Source of the DNA: Sinohyriopsis cumingii
Taxonomy: Eukaryota > Mollusca > Bivalvia > Unionida > Unionidae
Direction of reading: 5' to 3'
Length of the DNA: 64,000 nucleotides
Assembly: GCA_028554795.2 (NCBI GenBank)
Contig: CM068830.1
Coordinates: forward strand, 48,808,227 to 48,872,226
The position numbers and the translations under genes were made by a program. Shown one piece after another: positions 22,712-34,722 of the stretch; within the stretch, counting starts at the first letter, position 1; every line of letters begins with the position of its first letter. Under the pieces are notes generated by a model, which was not told the DNA's origin, did no database searches, and worked only from the letters and a program-made list of their open reading frames with translations.

Positions 22712-23714
22712 TGTGAAGTTATATGTGACTCCCTGTTATGCGTAGGGGTGGGGTGCTCCCAATATTTATTTGAATTACTGTGGAATTCCCACCCTGGCTT
22801 GTTTTTGTAGGAAGTGAAATTAGTGATAGAGAGAGGTAAAGCTCCGAGCCCCCAGTCAGCAATACCGACAATTAAATTATTAAGAACACAAAGGTGAAAT
22901 CCAAAAGAATAACAATTTAATACAAATTAAACGATATTAATTTTTCAACCAATTAAGTTCCTTTTGACCATGTGACAACCTATTTCATCACATGATTTTA
23001 ATGTGAGATGGCTTTCCCCTGTACTTGGTTTCTACTCATCTGAGTTTACTACGCCAATTGCTTTCCTCCTTCTGGCATTCTCCGATTCTTCCTGTCCTCC
23101 TCCCCTTTTGTCTTCCTTTCTCCTCCTCCTTTTCTTTCTCTCTTTCCTTCAACGAGGCTTGTTCCCCGCCTAATTCTGTTCTCTATTTCTCCTTCCAGCG
23201 TTCTCTGCCTACTTTTATCCTGTCTCTCTCTAAGACTCGGGACTTGACTACTCTGTCCCCAAAAGCTTCCTTTACGAAGTTTTCTGTCCTTAGAATGTAC
23301 TAAGAGTTTTCCCGCCAAATCACGAGTGGCTCCCTTGGAGTGAGTACATTCTGCTTTACCAGTATGGCGGCTTACAAATCACTAGCCCGTTATCAGTTCA
23401 AGTGACTGTTAAGTTCTGGTTCGAATTGACGGCCCCACCCTTCCTCAGTTCTGATTGGATATCAATTCTACCCCCAGTCGGTCCAGCTTAACAGACGTGC
23501 CTCAGGCCATCTGTCAAGCGGAGAGATTTACAATAGCATCGAGGGTCCTTTGTTCTTAGAACAAAGCTTTTAACATCCATATGCTAGTGTTAACACCTAA
23601 CGAAGGGTTCTTGTACAAACAAAATCGCCATAACAGTGTAGGGTCGACATACTCATTGCACTAACCCATTCCTTTGTTCCTGACTTACGTAATCGCGGGC
23701 AGGCAAATGTGACA
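22712..23714 (-). repeat. LTR-2 long terminal repeat (3' LTR in element orientation)
   Basis: Starts 'tgtgaagttatatgtgactc' and ends 'gggcaggcaaatgtgaca'; matches 28527-29532. The open frames inside (for example 23025-23303) recur in the other LTR and are not genes. Confidence 0.95.
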
Positions 23715-23730
23715 ATCCCCCCACGCTTGA
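23715..23730 (-). other. LTR-2 polypurine tract
   Basis: On the minus strand TCAAGCGTGGGGGGAT directly abuts the 3' LTR, the usual priming site for plus-strand DNA synthesis. Confidence 0.8.
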
Positions 23731-23873
23731 GAATAAAATCAGGATTTTATTCAACAAATTACTTGAAATGCAAATGCGCGTTACTGCACGTAATAAAATA
23801 ACAAAATTATACAGACACTACACACTGACTACGGACACGAATATACAAAACATACAGTTATCTACAAAGCGAT

Positions 23874-25985
23874 CTATGACATTTCAGCGCTCCTACTCAT
23901 GAAATCAGCACCTACGTTCTCGGTTCCTTTCACGTATCCAATCTGCATCTGGTACTGCTGTAAGAACAGCGACCATCGCATCAAGCCTCCATTCGACAAT
24001 TTTGCCTGCGCGAGATCGGCGAGAGGTTGGTGGTCAGTTTCCATTATGAACTTGCATCCGTACAAGTACCGCTCGAACCGTGATATCCCAAACACGATTC
24101 CGAGGCATTCTCTCTCCGATACAGAGTAGTTCTTCTCGGCAACAGACAATTTCCGACTGCCGTACGCGACAGGAAAAAGCGTGCCCTCGTGCTGTTGCAG
24201 TAGTACTGCTCCAAGTCCCGTGTCACATGCGTCAGTACGAAGCACGAAGTCTTTGGACAGGTCTGGTAGATGGACAACCGCGTCGGATGTAAGCCTATCC
24301 TTTAGCGTTTGGAAAGTGTGCTCACACGAATCAGTCCAAATAACTTTACTCGGGGCTTGTTTCTTGGTTAGGTCAGACAACGGCCATGCAATTGCACTGA
24401 AATTGGCCACATACCTCCGGTAATATCCGGCCAATCCCAGGAATGACCTCACCTCAGTTTTTGTGGTGGGCCGTGTGGCGTTTCTCAGCTGCTCCACCTT
24501 AGACTTCTCTGGGGACAGCGTGCCTTGGCTCAGGGTATGTCCCAAATAGTCCAATGTCCGGAACCCAAGGTGACATTTGGAAGAGCGAGCTGTCAATCCC
24601 GCCTGACATAGCCGCTCCAAAACGTCAGCTAACAGAGTGAGGTGTTCACCCCACGTCTTTGTGGCTAACAAGAGGTCATCCATGAAGTTGTGGACACCCC
24701 TATCGCGCAAGGGTTCCAACAGTTTCCGCGTCATCCTAGTAAAGACGCTGGGCGCGTTCTGTACCCCGAACGGTATGACCAACCACTGGTAGGTCCCGTC
24801 GGGAGTAGCAGAAGTGAGCTTTGCCCTATCCTCCTCCCTTACCGGAATTTGCCAATAGTCCTTGGACAAATCCAGCTTGGAGAAATATTTCGCTTTCGAG
24901 AAAGAAGCGAAAATATGTTCCGGGTCAGGTAGCATTTCGACTTGAAATTCTGTCACCTGATTCAGCTTTCGGTAGTCGACACAAAACCAATGGGTGCCAT
25001 CCTTCTTCTGCACTAGGACTTCCGGAGAGCTGTACGGAGAGTCAGCGGGTTCGATTACTCCCAGAGCAATCATCTGCTCGATCTCCTCCCTTACGACTTG
25101 TCGTTTTGCGTGGGGCAAGGGGTAGGGTTTCCGTTGGACTGGCCGGTCGTCAACCAGCTTTAATCCGAACTCCACAAGCGATGTTCTCACGGGTATTTCC
25201 GTAAGCACATCGGAATACCCGGCCAGCAACGTCTCAATCTCCTCCCGCTGTACTGCAGTCAACATGGGGTCGCACTCCACGTCCGAGGGTGTCTCAGCCC
25301 TCCTTAACGGACAGCTAGGAACAGTGTTGGCACCTTCCGTCTCGCCTTTGGCGTCCTCGGTGACTATCGTGGTGATAACAAAATCGCTGACGGTCTCTAT
25401 TTCCCGGTATCTCTTAAGGAGATTGGCATGGTACAATTTCTCCTTCGTTGGTAGCCGTATCCGATAGGTTTGACCTCCGACCTTCTCGGTGACAACGTAT
25501 GGACCCCTCCAGGAAACTTGCAACTTGTTGTGTTCTTGGGGCAGCAGTAACAACACCTTGTCCCCTACTTCAAACTGGCGTGGTTTTGCGCGCTTGTTGT
25601 AATTTTTTGCCTGATGCGCCTTCACTCGCTTGAGGTTCTCCTGTGCGAGGGAACAAACTTCCTCCAGTTTGTTGCGCATGTCTGTGACGTACTGGTATGT
25701 AGTGCGTACCTCCTCCACAGCGTGATCGTCTGTCCACAGTTGTCTCAGTACGGCAATTGGACCACGTACGGTCCTCCCGTACAAGAGTTCAAAGGGAGAA
25801 AACCCTAAACTCGCTTGGGGTACTTCCCGATATGCGAAAAGCATTGCAGGAATGTATCTATCCCAATCTTTAGGGCGGCCTTCGCACAGCTTCTTGAGCA
25901 TGTTCTTCAATGTCCCGTTAAACCGTTCGACCAGCCCGTTACACTGAGTGTGATATGGTGTAGTCGTAAGATGTTTAATCGACAT
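23874..25985 (-). pseudogene. LTR-2 pol: integrase C-terminus, reverse transcriptase, RNase H
   Basis: A 703-codon frame. Residues 1-23 end the integrase core with catalytic Glu20 (NGLVERFN). The GPY motif is at 161-163 inside SWRGPYVV. Reverse transcriptase covers about 285-470, with SPYSSPEVLVQKKDG, FCVDYRKLN and the catalytic FMDD at 434-437. RNase H runs from about 578, with Asp585 (RTDACD), Glu626 (SERECL) and Asp651 (ETDHQP). It ends at a stop 140 bp before the polypurine tract. The frame is continuous with the integrase frame upstream except for one in-frame TGA at 25989-25991. This piece proves that integrase and reverse transcriptase are fused in the unusual order, because both are in one uninterrupted frame. 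Confidence 0.95.
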
Positions 25986-26530
25986 CAGTCAGTTTACCTC
26001 TGCCATCACGCGACTCATGAATTGTGACCCTTGGTCGGTGAGGATCTCGTCGGGCACTCCAACTCTTGACCAAATCCCAAACAACGCTTCCACGACGGTT
26101 TCCGAATCAGTATTACGCAGCGCGACGGCCTCTGGATAGCGTGTAGTGTAATCTACGATCGTTAAGATATACCGAGTGCTGTGCGACAATGCGGGTTTTA
26201 TCGGTCCGATCAAGTCCATCGTGACACATCTAAACAGTTCATCGATAAGGGGTGTACTCCCCAAGGGGACGGGTCGATGATCCGTTTTCGGTTCCATTCT
26301 CTGACACTTGTCACAGGAGCGACAGAACCGCTTAACGTCTCCCTGGACCCCTGGCCAGTAGAATTCTTTGACAAGACGGTCACGCGTCTTGGCAATTCCC
26401 ATGTGTCCACCCATGAAACTCTCGTGCGCAAGTTTCAACACTTCACCTCACTTCTCCTTTGGCACGACGACTTGCTTAAAGTGTTCGTTACCATTCCTGG
26501 CGTGGCGATACAAGATCCCCTTCTTGTATG
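25986..26530 (-). pseudogene. LTR-2 integrase N-terminus and core
   Basis: The main frame is 26441-25989. It shows the HHCC zinc module (His6, His13, Cys43, Cys46 in AHESFMGGH ... CRSCDKCQ), catalytic Asp76 (TMDLIG) and Asp136 (LTDQGSQF). Counting through the in-frame TGA into the next frame gives 35 residues between Asp136 and the Glu, the classical D,D-35-E spacing. A further in-frame TGA lies just upstream at about 26443. The same frame is open above it to about 26530, with the linker (KKGILYRHARNG) that normally precedes the zinc module. Confidence 0.95.
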
Positions 26531-26680
26531 CGAACTTCACCACGCCATTCGGAGTTCCTTCCTCCGTTCCTGCTGCAGTGTGTGCAAGTGCGCCAGAGTT
26601 GCGTCTTCCTGTTGCAGCTTCCTCAGCTCGGCCGGAAGAACGTTACTCACCGGTGTAACTTCCATCGGCTTTGCTTTCGT

Positions 26681-27838
26681 CTATCGACTCTTGGACCTGG
26701 TTTCCACAGCACTCACCGGCATTGGTGTGCAGGTTTTGGGGTTCGGTTGTGGCAACACATAACGACATCCCAGTATGATGTCATGTGATAGACCATCCAA
26801 GCATGCAGCTTCAATTTTCCCCTTCACGTACGGTGAATCGAGGTCAATGACAGCCACTGGCAATGAGTCACGCGCGCTGTTCACATACTGAACTTCGATT
26901 ACCTCCCCTGTGTAATCCTCCGGCTTAACGTACTTCTTGTCGACAAGGGCTGGGACGCTACACCCAGTGTCATACAAGGTGGTGGCACCTTCTCCGTTGA
27001 CAGTAGCAGACGCGAAGTTGGCTGGGTTACAGCTTGCCTTCGGCTCGCGCTCCTTCCTAGCGATGGCATTCACCTGGGTCTGCCTGCCCTTGGGACAGTC
27101 TCTGGCAATATGCCCCGGGCACTTGCAGTTGTAACACATCGGTGGCCCTCGCCGACTTGCAAGTCCCGCTTTCGTGGGTGAGGCCTGTCCAGGTCTAGGG
27201 TTGGCATCCTTACCTGTAGATCCCCCTCCGACCCTCCCGTCACCCTTACAGTTACGGACAGCTGGCTCTACCTCAACCACACGGCGTGACTCAGTGGGTT
27301 GGGGTCGGTCCGCACACCCGGAACTGCCACTCTTTGAGTGTGCCTGCTCGTATCGCTCCGCCATGCTAGCGATCTCTTCGAGCGTCCGGTGCTCTCTCTC
27401 TGCTAGAAAGACTGTCAACTCACGACGGTAAGTACTCAGGACATGTTCCTTGAGTATAACCTCACATAGCCCGTCGTACGATCGTTCAACTTCGGCCATC
27501 TTCATCCACTTCTCAAATAACCCTCGAACATGGGTATGGAATTGAGAGTGGGTCTCCATTGCCTTTTTCGTTGAGTCCCGAAAAAGTTTACAGTACGTTT
27601 CGGCAGCCAGCCGATAATGGCAAAGAAGGGCCTTCTTGAGCGCATTATAGTCGTTGGCATCGTCTGCAGCTAAGCCGTGGTAGACTTCACGAGCTGCACC
27701 TTGCAAAAAAGCTGAGACATTAATCGCCCAATGTTGTTCAGGAATTTTATGAGCGTGAGCGAGTTTCTCAAACTGCACGAGAAAATCGTCGATAGATTCT
27801 TCCTTATCGTTGAACCACGGCATACTTATCTGGACCAT
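26681..27838 (-). pseudogene. LTR-2 gag capsid, zinc knuckle and protease
   Basis: A 385-codon frame. Residues 1-170 form a capsid region with a SCAN-like helical segment (NALKKALLCHYRLAAETYCK and REHRTLEEIASMAERYEQA). A CCHC knuckle, CYNCKCPGHIARDC, is at 235-248. A retropepsin active site, YDTGCS, is at 289-294, and the distal IILG motif is at 354-357. Gag packages RNA; the protease matures the particle. A stop at the end interrupts the linker to integrase, and there is a frame change before the integrase frame. Gag and protease in one frame is usual for this group. Confidence 0.9.
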
Positions 27839-28188
27839 TCGGTGGTCGATGAAAGATCGTCTGGTCCCTCCAGAACTTGTACTGGCGTCGTCCCTATTGT
27901 GTCCCTAGCCGCTAACCTGATCTTCTCCATTTCGAGAGTGTGAGCGAGCTCTCATTCTTTTGTGGCCGCTGATATCTTGGCCAGCTCCAGCTCTCTGTCC
28001 ACTGCTGTTTTGACCAGCTCTCTGTCTGCTGCTATCTTGGCCAGCTCCCGCTCTCTGTCTGCTGCTCTTTCTGCCTTCCATTCTTTTATGCGTTTTTCAA
28101 CGAACGCCGCCAGGCAATCTCCCTCGTAGCCGAGATCTTCCGCACCCATGGCACGGTACTCCTTAATCATCTGTCTTTCTGTAGCCAT
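27839..28188 (-). pseudogene. LTR-2 gag N-terminus, charged coiled coil
   Basis: Starts at the ATG 28188 with an acidic leader (GAEDLGYEGDCLAAFVEKR) and a repetitive Arg/Glu/Asp-rich coiled coil. It is interrupted by an in-frame TGA at 27952-27954, then runs on in the same frame to about 27845, where a frameshift leads into the capsid frame. It begins about 340 bp inside the 5' LTR edge, which fits a gag start. Confidence 0.8.
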
Positions 28189-28506
28189 TTTGTTATGATA
28201 CTAACAGTAAGTGATACCTTGTCTTGACTCACTAACAATTGACAGATGTTACACGTTTCTAACCAAATACTTAACTGTTAACACCACTAACTTCGCTCAG
28301 GTAAGCTGATTTGCTCATATTTGCTTCAAAATTACTGCAAGTAATTAAAAATCTACCAAGCATGCAAATATTAAGATATAACATACACAAGATGAAAAAT
28401 CATAAAATTCAAAATACACAGGATGGAAAATATCTCACACTGTTCACTAATACTTCCTAACAAATAAAACTTTAGGTCGTAAAGATAATATTTTTGTCTA
28501 ATTCAT

Positions 28507-28525
28507 ATCCCGGACGAAGCGCCCA
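28507..28525 (-). other. LTR-2 primer-binding site
   Basis: On the minus strand TGGGCGCTTCGTCCGGGAT starts one base inside the 5' LTR edge. It resembles the tRNA-Pro-type site of LTR-1, with one substitution and one extra base, so the primer tRNA is uncertain. Confidence 0.7.
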
Positions 28526-28526
28526 C

Positions 28527-29532
28527 TGTGAAGTTATATGTGACTCCCTGTTATGTGTTGGGGTGGGGTGCTCCCAATATTTATTTGAATTACTGTGGAA
28601 TTCCCACCCTGGCTCGTTTTTGTAGGAAGTGAAATTAGTGATAGAGAGAGGTAAAGCTGCGACCCCCCCCCCCAGTCAGCAATACCGACAATTAAATTAT
28701 TAAGAACACAAAGGTGAAATCCAAAAGAATAACAATTTAATACAAATTTAACGATATTAATTTCTCAACCAATCAAGTTCCTCTCGACCATGTGACAACC
28801 TATTTCATCACGTGATTTTAGTGTGAGATGGCTTTCCCCTGTACTTGGTTTCTACTCATCTGAGTTTACTATGCCAATTGCTTTCCTCCTTCCGGCGTTC
28901 TCCGATTCTTCCTGTCCTCCTCCCCTTTTGTCTTCCTTTCTTCTCCTCCTTTTCTTTCTCTCTTTCCTTCAACGAGGCTTGTTCCCCGCCTAATTCTATA
29001 CTCTATTTCTCCTTCTGGCATTCTCCGCCTACTTCTATCCTGTCTCTCTAAGACTCGGGACTTCACTACTCTGTCCCCAAAAGCTTTCTTTATGAAGCTT
29101 TCTGTCCTTAGAATGTGCTAAGAGTTTTCCCGCCAAATCACGAGTGGCTCCCTCGGAGTGAGTATATACTGCTTTACTAGTACGACGGCTTACAAATCAC
29201 TAACTCGTTATCAGTTCAAGTGACTGTTAAGTTCTGGTTCAAATTGACGGCCCCACCCTTCCTCAGTTCTGATTGGATATCAATTCTACCCCCAGTCGGT
29301 CCAGCTTAACAGACGTGCCTCAGGCCATCTGTCAAGCGGAGAGATTTACAATAGCATCAAGGGTCCTTTGTTCTTAGAACAAAGCTTTTAACATCCATAT
29401 GCTAGTGTTAACACCTAACGAAGGGTTCTTGTACAAACAAAATCGCCGTAACAGTGTAGGGTCGACATACTCATTGCACTAACCCATTCCTTTGTTCCTG
29501 ACTTGTGTAATCGCGGGCAGGCAAACGTGACA
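28527..29532 (-). repeat. LTR-2 long terminal repeat (5' LTR in element orientation)
   Basis: Partner of 22712-23714. Differences are mainly C/T and G/A transitions plus a C-run length change near 28662-28674. Confidence 0.95.
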
Positions 29533-29537
29533 ATTTG
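29533..29537. repeat. LTR-2 target-site duplication (right)
   Basis: ATTTG, identical to 22707-22711, immediately after the LTR end '...gtgaca'. Confidence 0.9.
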
Positions 29538-32500
29538 GAACTGTGTGATGCAATCAGTCTGAGAGTGTGAATTTGTACTTTCGTTAGTCCATGGTTCATC
29601 TCATTCAACTCCTTCAAATTTCCCCACATGCATGCATGTGCATACACACACACATGCACATGACTTCTGGCTTACAGTCGTAAAGGTCTGGGTCACTGAC
29701 TGAAATAGAGAACAGCTTCAGCACAATAACATGACTTTGAGACCCACTCCAACTGTGTTAATGGCTTGCACTTAGGATAAAGAAGAACCTTGTCAATTTC
29801 AGGATCAAAGGATTGAATGTCACTGTCACTTTAACTGAAAGAAGAAAAAAATTCTTCCTGAGATCTGTTACCCAGTTGTACCTTTTGGAGTATGACTACA
29901 TTCTTGCAAATCTAGTTAACTTTTAGCTATTTTCTAAAAAAATGTCTGCCCACACTCAAGTCAGACTAGAGTGATCTTCCCAAGAATATAGGAATTGGTG
30001 CCAAATCCAATCCATACTCCAATTACTACTTCTGCTCATTCTAGGCAGCATACTCTTTTAGAGACTTGGCAAAATTCCTGTGTCAGGTGATTTTTTCCAT
30101 ACTTCTGAATGAGTTGAAAGAGCTTCTCATATAAGAAAAGTATACTCCATCCATATTTCTATTCTTTGCTATTTACACTTTATTAAAACAACAACTTTGT
30201 CTAACAAAATATGTCATCAGTTTGTTGCAGGTGTTGACAATGGGCATGACAGAGTGCAGTCAATACAAGTGGTTTGCACTAGTAGAAGACACTAATATGA
30301 CATGCCTGGAGTATGTGGGTAGTGACTCAGTCCATACATGTAAAATGTGCACATGCTGGATGGAAAAGTCAGAGCTTCATTTAAGACCAGAAGGAAAAGA
30401 AAATAAATGCACTATCAAAGCCACCATGACACCTTAGTGAGCAATTTCTCAATGAAAGCAAAGACCACTCTGATGGAAAAGAACAGGAGGTGGTTCAGGG
30501 CATCACATATAGCCCCAGCTTCACCTTCACCTCTTCAACTCAAGCAAAAGATGTTTTCAGCAGTACAGATTGGTCGTATGCCAGATAGATGCATCAGTGC
30601 ATTCTGTCACATTTGAGGCAGACTGGCAGGCAAAGACTATTTTATGGGGTCCAGTGTCTCTCAACCTATCTTGGTATCATGAACCTGGCACAGATATAAT
30701 AGCCCCTTTCCACCAAGAATTTGACTTGGCCGTCAGATGTTGATTGCTAATGGTTAGTGCCAAATCCAATCAAGCCTACATCAGTGCCCAATTGGACTAC
30801 TTATGATGATCCATTCTCGCATGTTGCCAGTGTAATGCCACAGAATCCAGCTTCTGTTATTGACTTAGGGATCAAAGTAGACTGGTATCTTTATGTATCA
30901 AAGTCAACACATTGCCATAATCAACCAGTGTCATAGGGTTACTGGATAGCCTGTTGTAAGGAGATAGACATGGATACCAATTCAAGCATTGAGCCTATTG
31001 CATTGTATTCAAGACTAACTGCTGAGTGTCGACAAAGTGTTTGATGATTAATCTTTAATGTTAAATGTCAGTCGATGGCTGGGATTTCTACTTCAGTCAC
31101 AGGCAAGTCTTTATAGCATGCTTTGTTATAACTGGATGGCAGTTGTTGTGAAAAGAAAAGGCCTGTTGGCACTCAGGTCTTGTAACTGGAACTCTTGCAA
31201 TGCAAGAAGCCTGTCACTCAACAAGACTGAGGGAACTGCTTGAAAATGAGCTGATCTTTCTTCACCAAGAAATCAACTGATGATAGGACTTTATACATCT
31301 CTTTTGATGGAGCAGGAGGGCAGCAAAATGTAATCAGTGACAGAAAAAAAAACTTCTTTGATCGATGCCCTGAAGTTTGTCTTTAGTCATTGTTGGTCAA
31401 GTAAAGCTGATGAAGCTTGAATCATTCATCATATTTTTCTGTGCTTCCTTCTGAAGGAGCATATGCATAGCTAGCTTTGTCATCTTGAGTAACTGACTTT
31501 TGTGGTTGTTATTTACAATTTTCCAGAGCTCACATATATTATCTTTTGGATACATCTTCTCCAGAAAAGGATTTTTCACTAACATGAACTTCAGTTGTTA
31601 AGTTTACTGACTCCTATGTTATTTTTCTTACCTGTTCCATAATGCTATATTATGTTTTTTTTTTATATAGATGTCTTCAAATAATATTGTTACTTCTTAA
31701 TTTCATTTTTTCACCCTTATTTATTCAGTTTATTTTAACCCTGATATGGATATAGGGTTTTGTAGCATATGATCTGCAAAGCTCAATTGATAGATTACCA
31801 AAATTGAAAATTGGATTCTGCTTTTAAATTGCATTTTACTTTGCATTACACTTTTAAACTGTGTTTCAGTTATGTTCAGTATTCTGCCCTTTTAACATGT
31901 AATTTTGAAATACTGCTGAAAGTGAGATTGACCATCATGCTATCATTGGCCATCCAACATCTACATCTGACTCATATTTAACTCCATTTTTGGGCTCAGA
32001 ATCACTTACTGGTATCTCCATTAACAATTTTCTCGCTCCAATAATCCAATATGCTTAAAAACTTTAAAAATTGTTGTAATCATCACTATGACAAGCCTAT
32101 ATTTGCCAGATGAAAACGTAATGAACCACGCTAGGAATCAGACATTTTGGGTTGTCTAGGTAGCCCATATTTTAAACATGCATTTGTAAACATTCCTTCA
32201 TGGAATGTTCAAACTACACCATAATGCTTATTCCAGGGCACTATGTACCAATCAGATTTAGTTTAACGACCATCTTGTCATTCCTGATGAACACAGGTAT
32301 GTAAACAGTTGCCTACTCAAAAAACAATTGCCGTGACGAGAACAGTTAAATAGCAGTTGCATACTTCACTGATCACATTTTCATATGCAGGACTTTAAAC
32401 TAATTTGTGGGAGTTCTCATGCATCACTGTTCTCCAAGTGTGCCAGTTCATAAAAATTTTGCACGATTCATGCAATCACACCCTGACAGCATCTGTGTTA

Positions 32501-33247
32501 AGTACTTGTCAATTAATGACTTTTGCGCAAAATTGTGCCGTCTTCATGCAGGGAATATGGTACACTAATTCCTGATTGGTAGTTATTATTTAACCTGGAC
32601 TGGAACAAGCAGTAACCACCAGTGGGATTTTATTGTAGCTTATTTCACTGTGTGACACGCCAGTAGTGTAGCTTTCAACTTGGCCAAAGTATTCAAGATA
32701 CAATTCAGTGTAGAAACTTCGCATGTCTAAAATATTGTTTTTGTTGGGTTTTGCAGTAAATTTAATCCACAGTGGGATTTCATTACATTCATGCTTATGG
32801 CACAGTGTCCATTTTTATTTACAAAATTTATTTGGAGTTACTGTTAATAGTAACAAACTTTATGGTTTTACTAAAGATATCAAAGTCAAGATACATTAGC
32901 CTTTCATGTCAATCTTATGTTGAGAAAGGCAACTCAGATCCAGGGCAACAATTAACTCTGATAGTAGCTCTCCTAGATACTGTTCCACTAATTTTAATGT
33001 ATGAAATGGTTGTAGAAAGTGCCTTTAAAAGGAAATGAATTTCTCAAACAGTTTCAGATGTTCTCAAGTGATATATAAAGAAAACAAAATTTAGAAAAAT
33101 ATAAAGATTATTTAAAGTATTATGTTTAAGATAGTAAAAGGACCATCAATAGCGGTGTCTCTGTAGTTATGTTTTTCTCTCTGATTTTATGTTAGTTGAT
33201 ATTGCATCAGACCTCCATACCATTCCTTGTACTTTGTTCTCTTCCAG

Positions 33248-33448
33248 CAACTCGCTGTTCAGACATGCACACCTGTGAGGAATGTAAGACGAACCCATCA
33301 TGTGGCTGGTGTAATGATGTTAGCAATACAGGGGTGGGCAAGTGTATGAGTGGAAGTGCATCAGGGCCTGTTGATTTGAGCTTCAGTGACCCTGTTGTCA
33401 ACCATGCCATATGTCCAGTTGAAAGGTGGCATTTTGTAAAATGTCCAG
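33248..33448 (+). CDS. ATRN-like: Attractin exon D: fourth PSI/cysteine-rich repeat
   Basis: Acceptor 'ctcttccag', donor 'CCAG|GTGTGG', phases 1 and 1, 201 bp. The peptide contains CSDMHTCEECKTNPSCGWC, then NDVSNTGVGKCMSGSASGPV, a very close match in order and spacing to the vertebrate attractin segment of CGWC, N-x-GxGKC and GPV. It ends in a WHFVKCP stretch that leads into the first laminin-EGF cysteine of the next exon. It is part of the extracellular stalk. Together with exon C it identifies the gene as an attractin rather than MEGF8 or another kelch/PSI protein. Confidence 0.95.
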
Positions 33449-34584
33449 GTGTGGCTTTTTTTTTCTTGTTGTTTCCTAGAGTTTCCTTTATTTGACCTAA
33501 TTTCACAATTACATATCAAGTTTTCTTCAGCAAGGAAATAGACAAATTGCATATGGTTTGCATCACCTCTACAAATCCTTGATATGGTAGGGTTGCCTTG
33601 AAAAATCCTTGAATTTTAAACACAACTTGGCTGTATGTTTGAAAAATCATTGAATTTGCTGAAAACTTCCTTGAATTTTGCTTCAGCTCCTTGAATCTGA
33701 GGAATACAATGTTTCATTAGAATAAAGTATGTTACTTTTTAAGTTTACAATTGTTGTTATATACATATTCTCCAGAAGTAATGAATAAACAAAATGGGGA
33801 AAAATTGGTTGGATTAAAAACACAAGTGACACTGGTAGTTACCAGATGGAATAGCATCCCATTGCTTTAGTGGCACAGTTATGTTTTTCTTCTAGATTTG
33901 TACTTGTTTCTGCAAAATCACATATGGAAAATATCTCAAATTTGTAAGATAAAATACCCCTTAAAAACTTATTGAAATAACCCATCCAGGGCGATATAAA
34001 CCTTGTGTTGGATAACTTCTTTTACCAGTTCTGATCTGGATGTAGATCTTATTATGAGGAAATTAAAGTATCCCAATAAGACCTAGCCAGCTTTGAGCAG
34101 CTGTCACTCATGGTGCACAGTAAATTGAGTATAATTGTCTTAGCTTTGTAGTAGATACTTTACCACTCTCTTATCCCAAACCCTGAATAGACACACATAA
34201 TAAATTTGTCAGTTGTTCAGAATCTTGTACCATATACACTGGCTTAGAAGTTCTGTCCTGTTTATTTCTTTTAATGAGTTATTTAAATGTAAACAGTACA
34301 GAATCATTTGCTTTCTTCCAAACTTTTAATAGATCTTTGGGAGATTTATAATCTTTTCTGCAGCATATTTCCAATTTGATTCATCTCCCAGAATGTGACA
34401 AAAATTGTTATAAAGGGAAATTTGCTAATCCTTAATATCTACCTCTTTATAATCAGTTTTAATATCAAGATGGCAATTTCTTTTACTCTTATGTCATTGG
34501 AAATTTAAGTTGGTAAAGTTGGAAATGATATAGCTTAAATGCATACCTGCCATATATTTGTCAAACCACTGCTTTAATGTCAGA

Positions 34585-34643
<59 letters not shown>

Positions 34644-34722
34644 TAACTAAAGGAGAGTGAGAGACATGGACTGATGGTATGACAGATAGACAGGTTTCTT
34701 TCATGTGTTTTGTATATTACAG
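33449..34722 (+). other. Intron D-E
   Basis: AT-rich, with a (TA)n tract (34591-34640) about 80 bp from the next acceptor. No repeat family or RNA gene was recognised in the remainder. Confidence 0.7.
34591..34640. repeat. (TA)n tract, about 50 bp
   Basis: A pure TA dinucleotide run close to the exon E acceptor. Confidence 0.95.

Larger units (their letters stand above)
22712..29532 (-). mobile_element. LTR-2: Gmr1-like Ty3/gypsy retrotransposon, nearly complete
   Basis: A 6.8-kb element with about 1-kb TG...CA LTRs and a 5-bp target duplication (ATTTG). On the minus strand the order is gag with zinc knuckle, DTG protease, integrase (HHCC, DD35E, GPY/F), reverse transcriptase, RNase H. Integrase precedes reverse transcriptase although the reverse transcriptase is gypsy-like, which is the arrangement described for Gmr1-like elements. 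Frames are disrupted by a few in-frame stops and frameshifts, so this copy is not active by itself. The two LTRs are about 95-96 percent identical by eye, so the insertion is fairly recent and much younger than LTR-1. No envelope frame is present. Confidence 0.95.
21314..33247 (+). other. Intron C-D, about 12 kb, holding LTR-2
   Basis: Holds the 34-bp minisatellite (about 21550-22440), LTR-2 (22712-29532) and a region of short open frames (about 29780-31400) that looks like old mobile DNA but was not assigned. From 31400 to 33247 I see only AT-rich sequence. Exons C and D join in phase, and their junction (EKCA|ATRC) fits vertebrate attractins, so no exon is expected between them. Confidence 0.65.

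Noticed and set aside
23025-23303. Open frames inside the LTRs of LTR-2 (also 28845-29066)
   Set aside because: Present in both LTRs, low complexity Ser/Phe/Leu-rich or the reverse; explained by the LTR sequence.
22712-29532. Possible envelope gene, making LTR-2 a retrovirus-like element
   Set aside because: No frame remains between RNase H and the polypurine tract (about 140 bp), and nothing envelope-like was seen elsewhere in the element.
33196-33247. Start of exon D at an upstream ATG
   Set aside because: The ATG-initiated frame runs through the intron. The acceptor at 33247 gives the correct phase with exon C and the family-conserved start.
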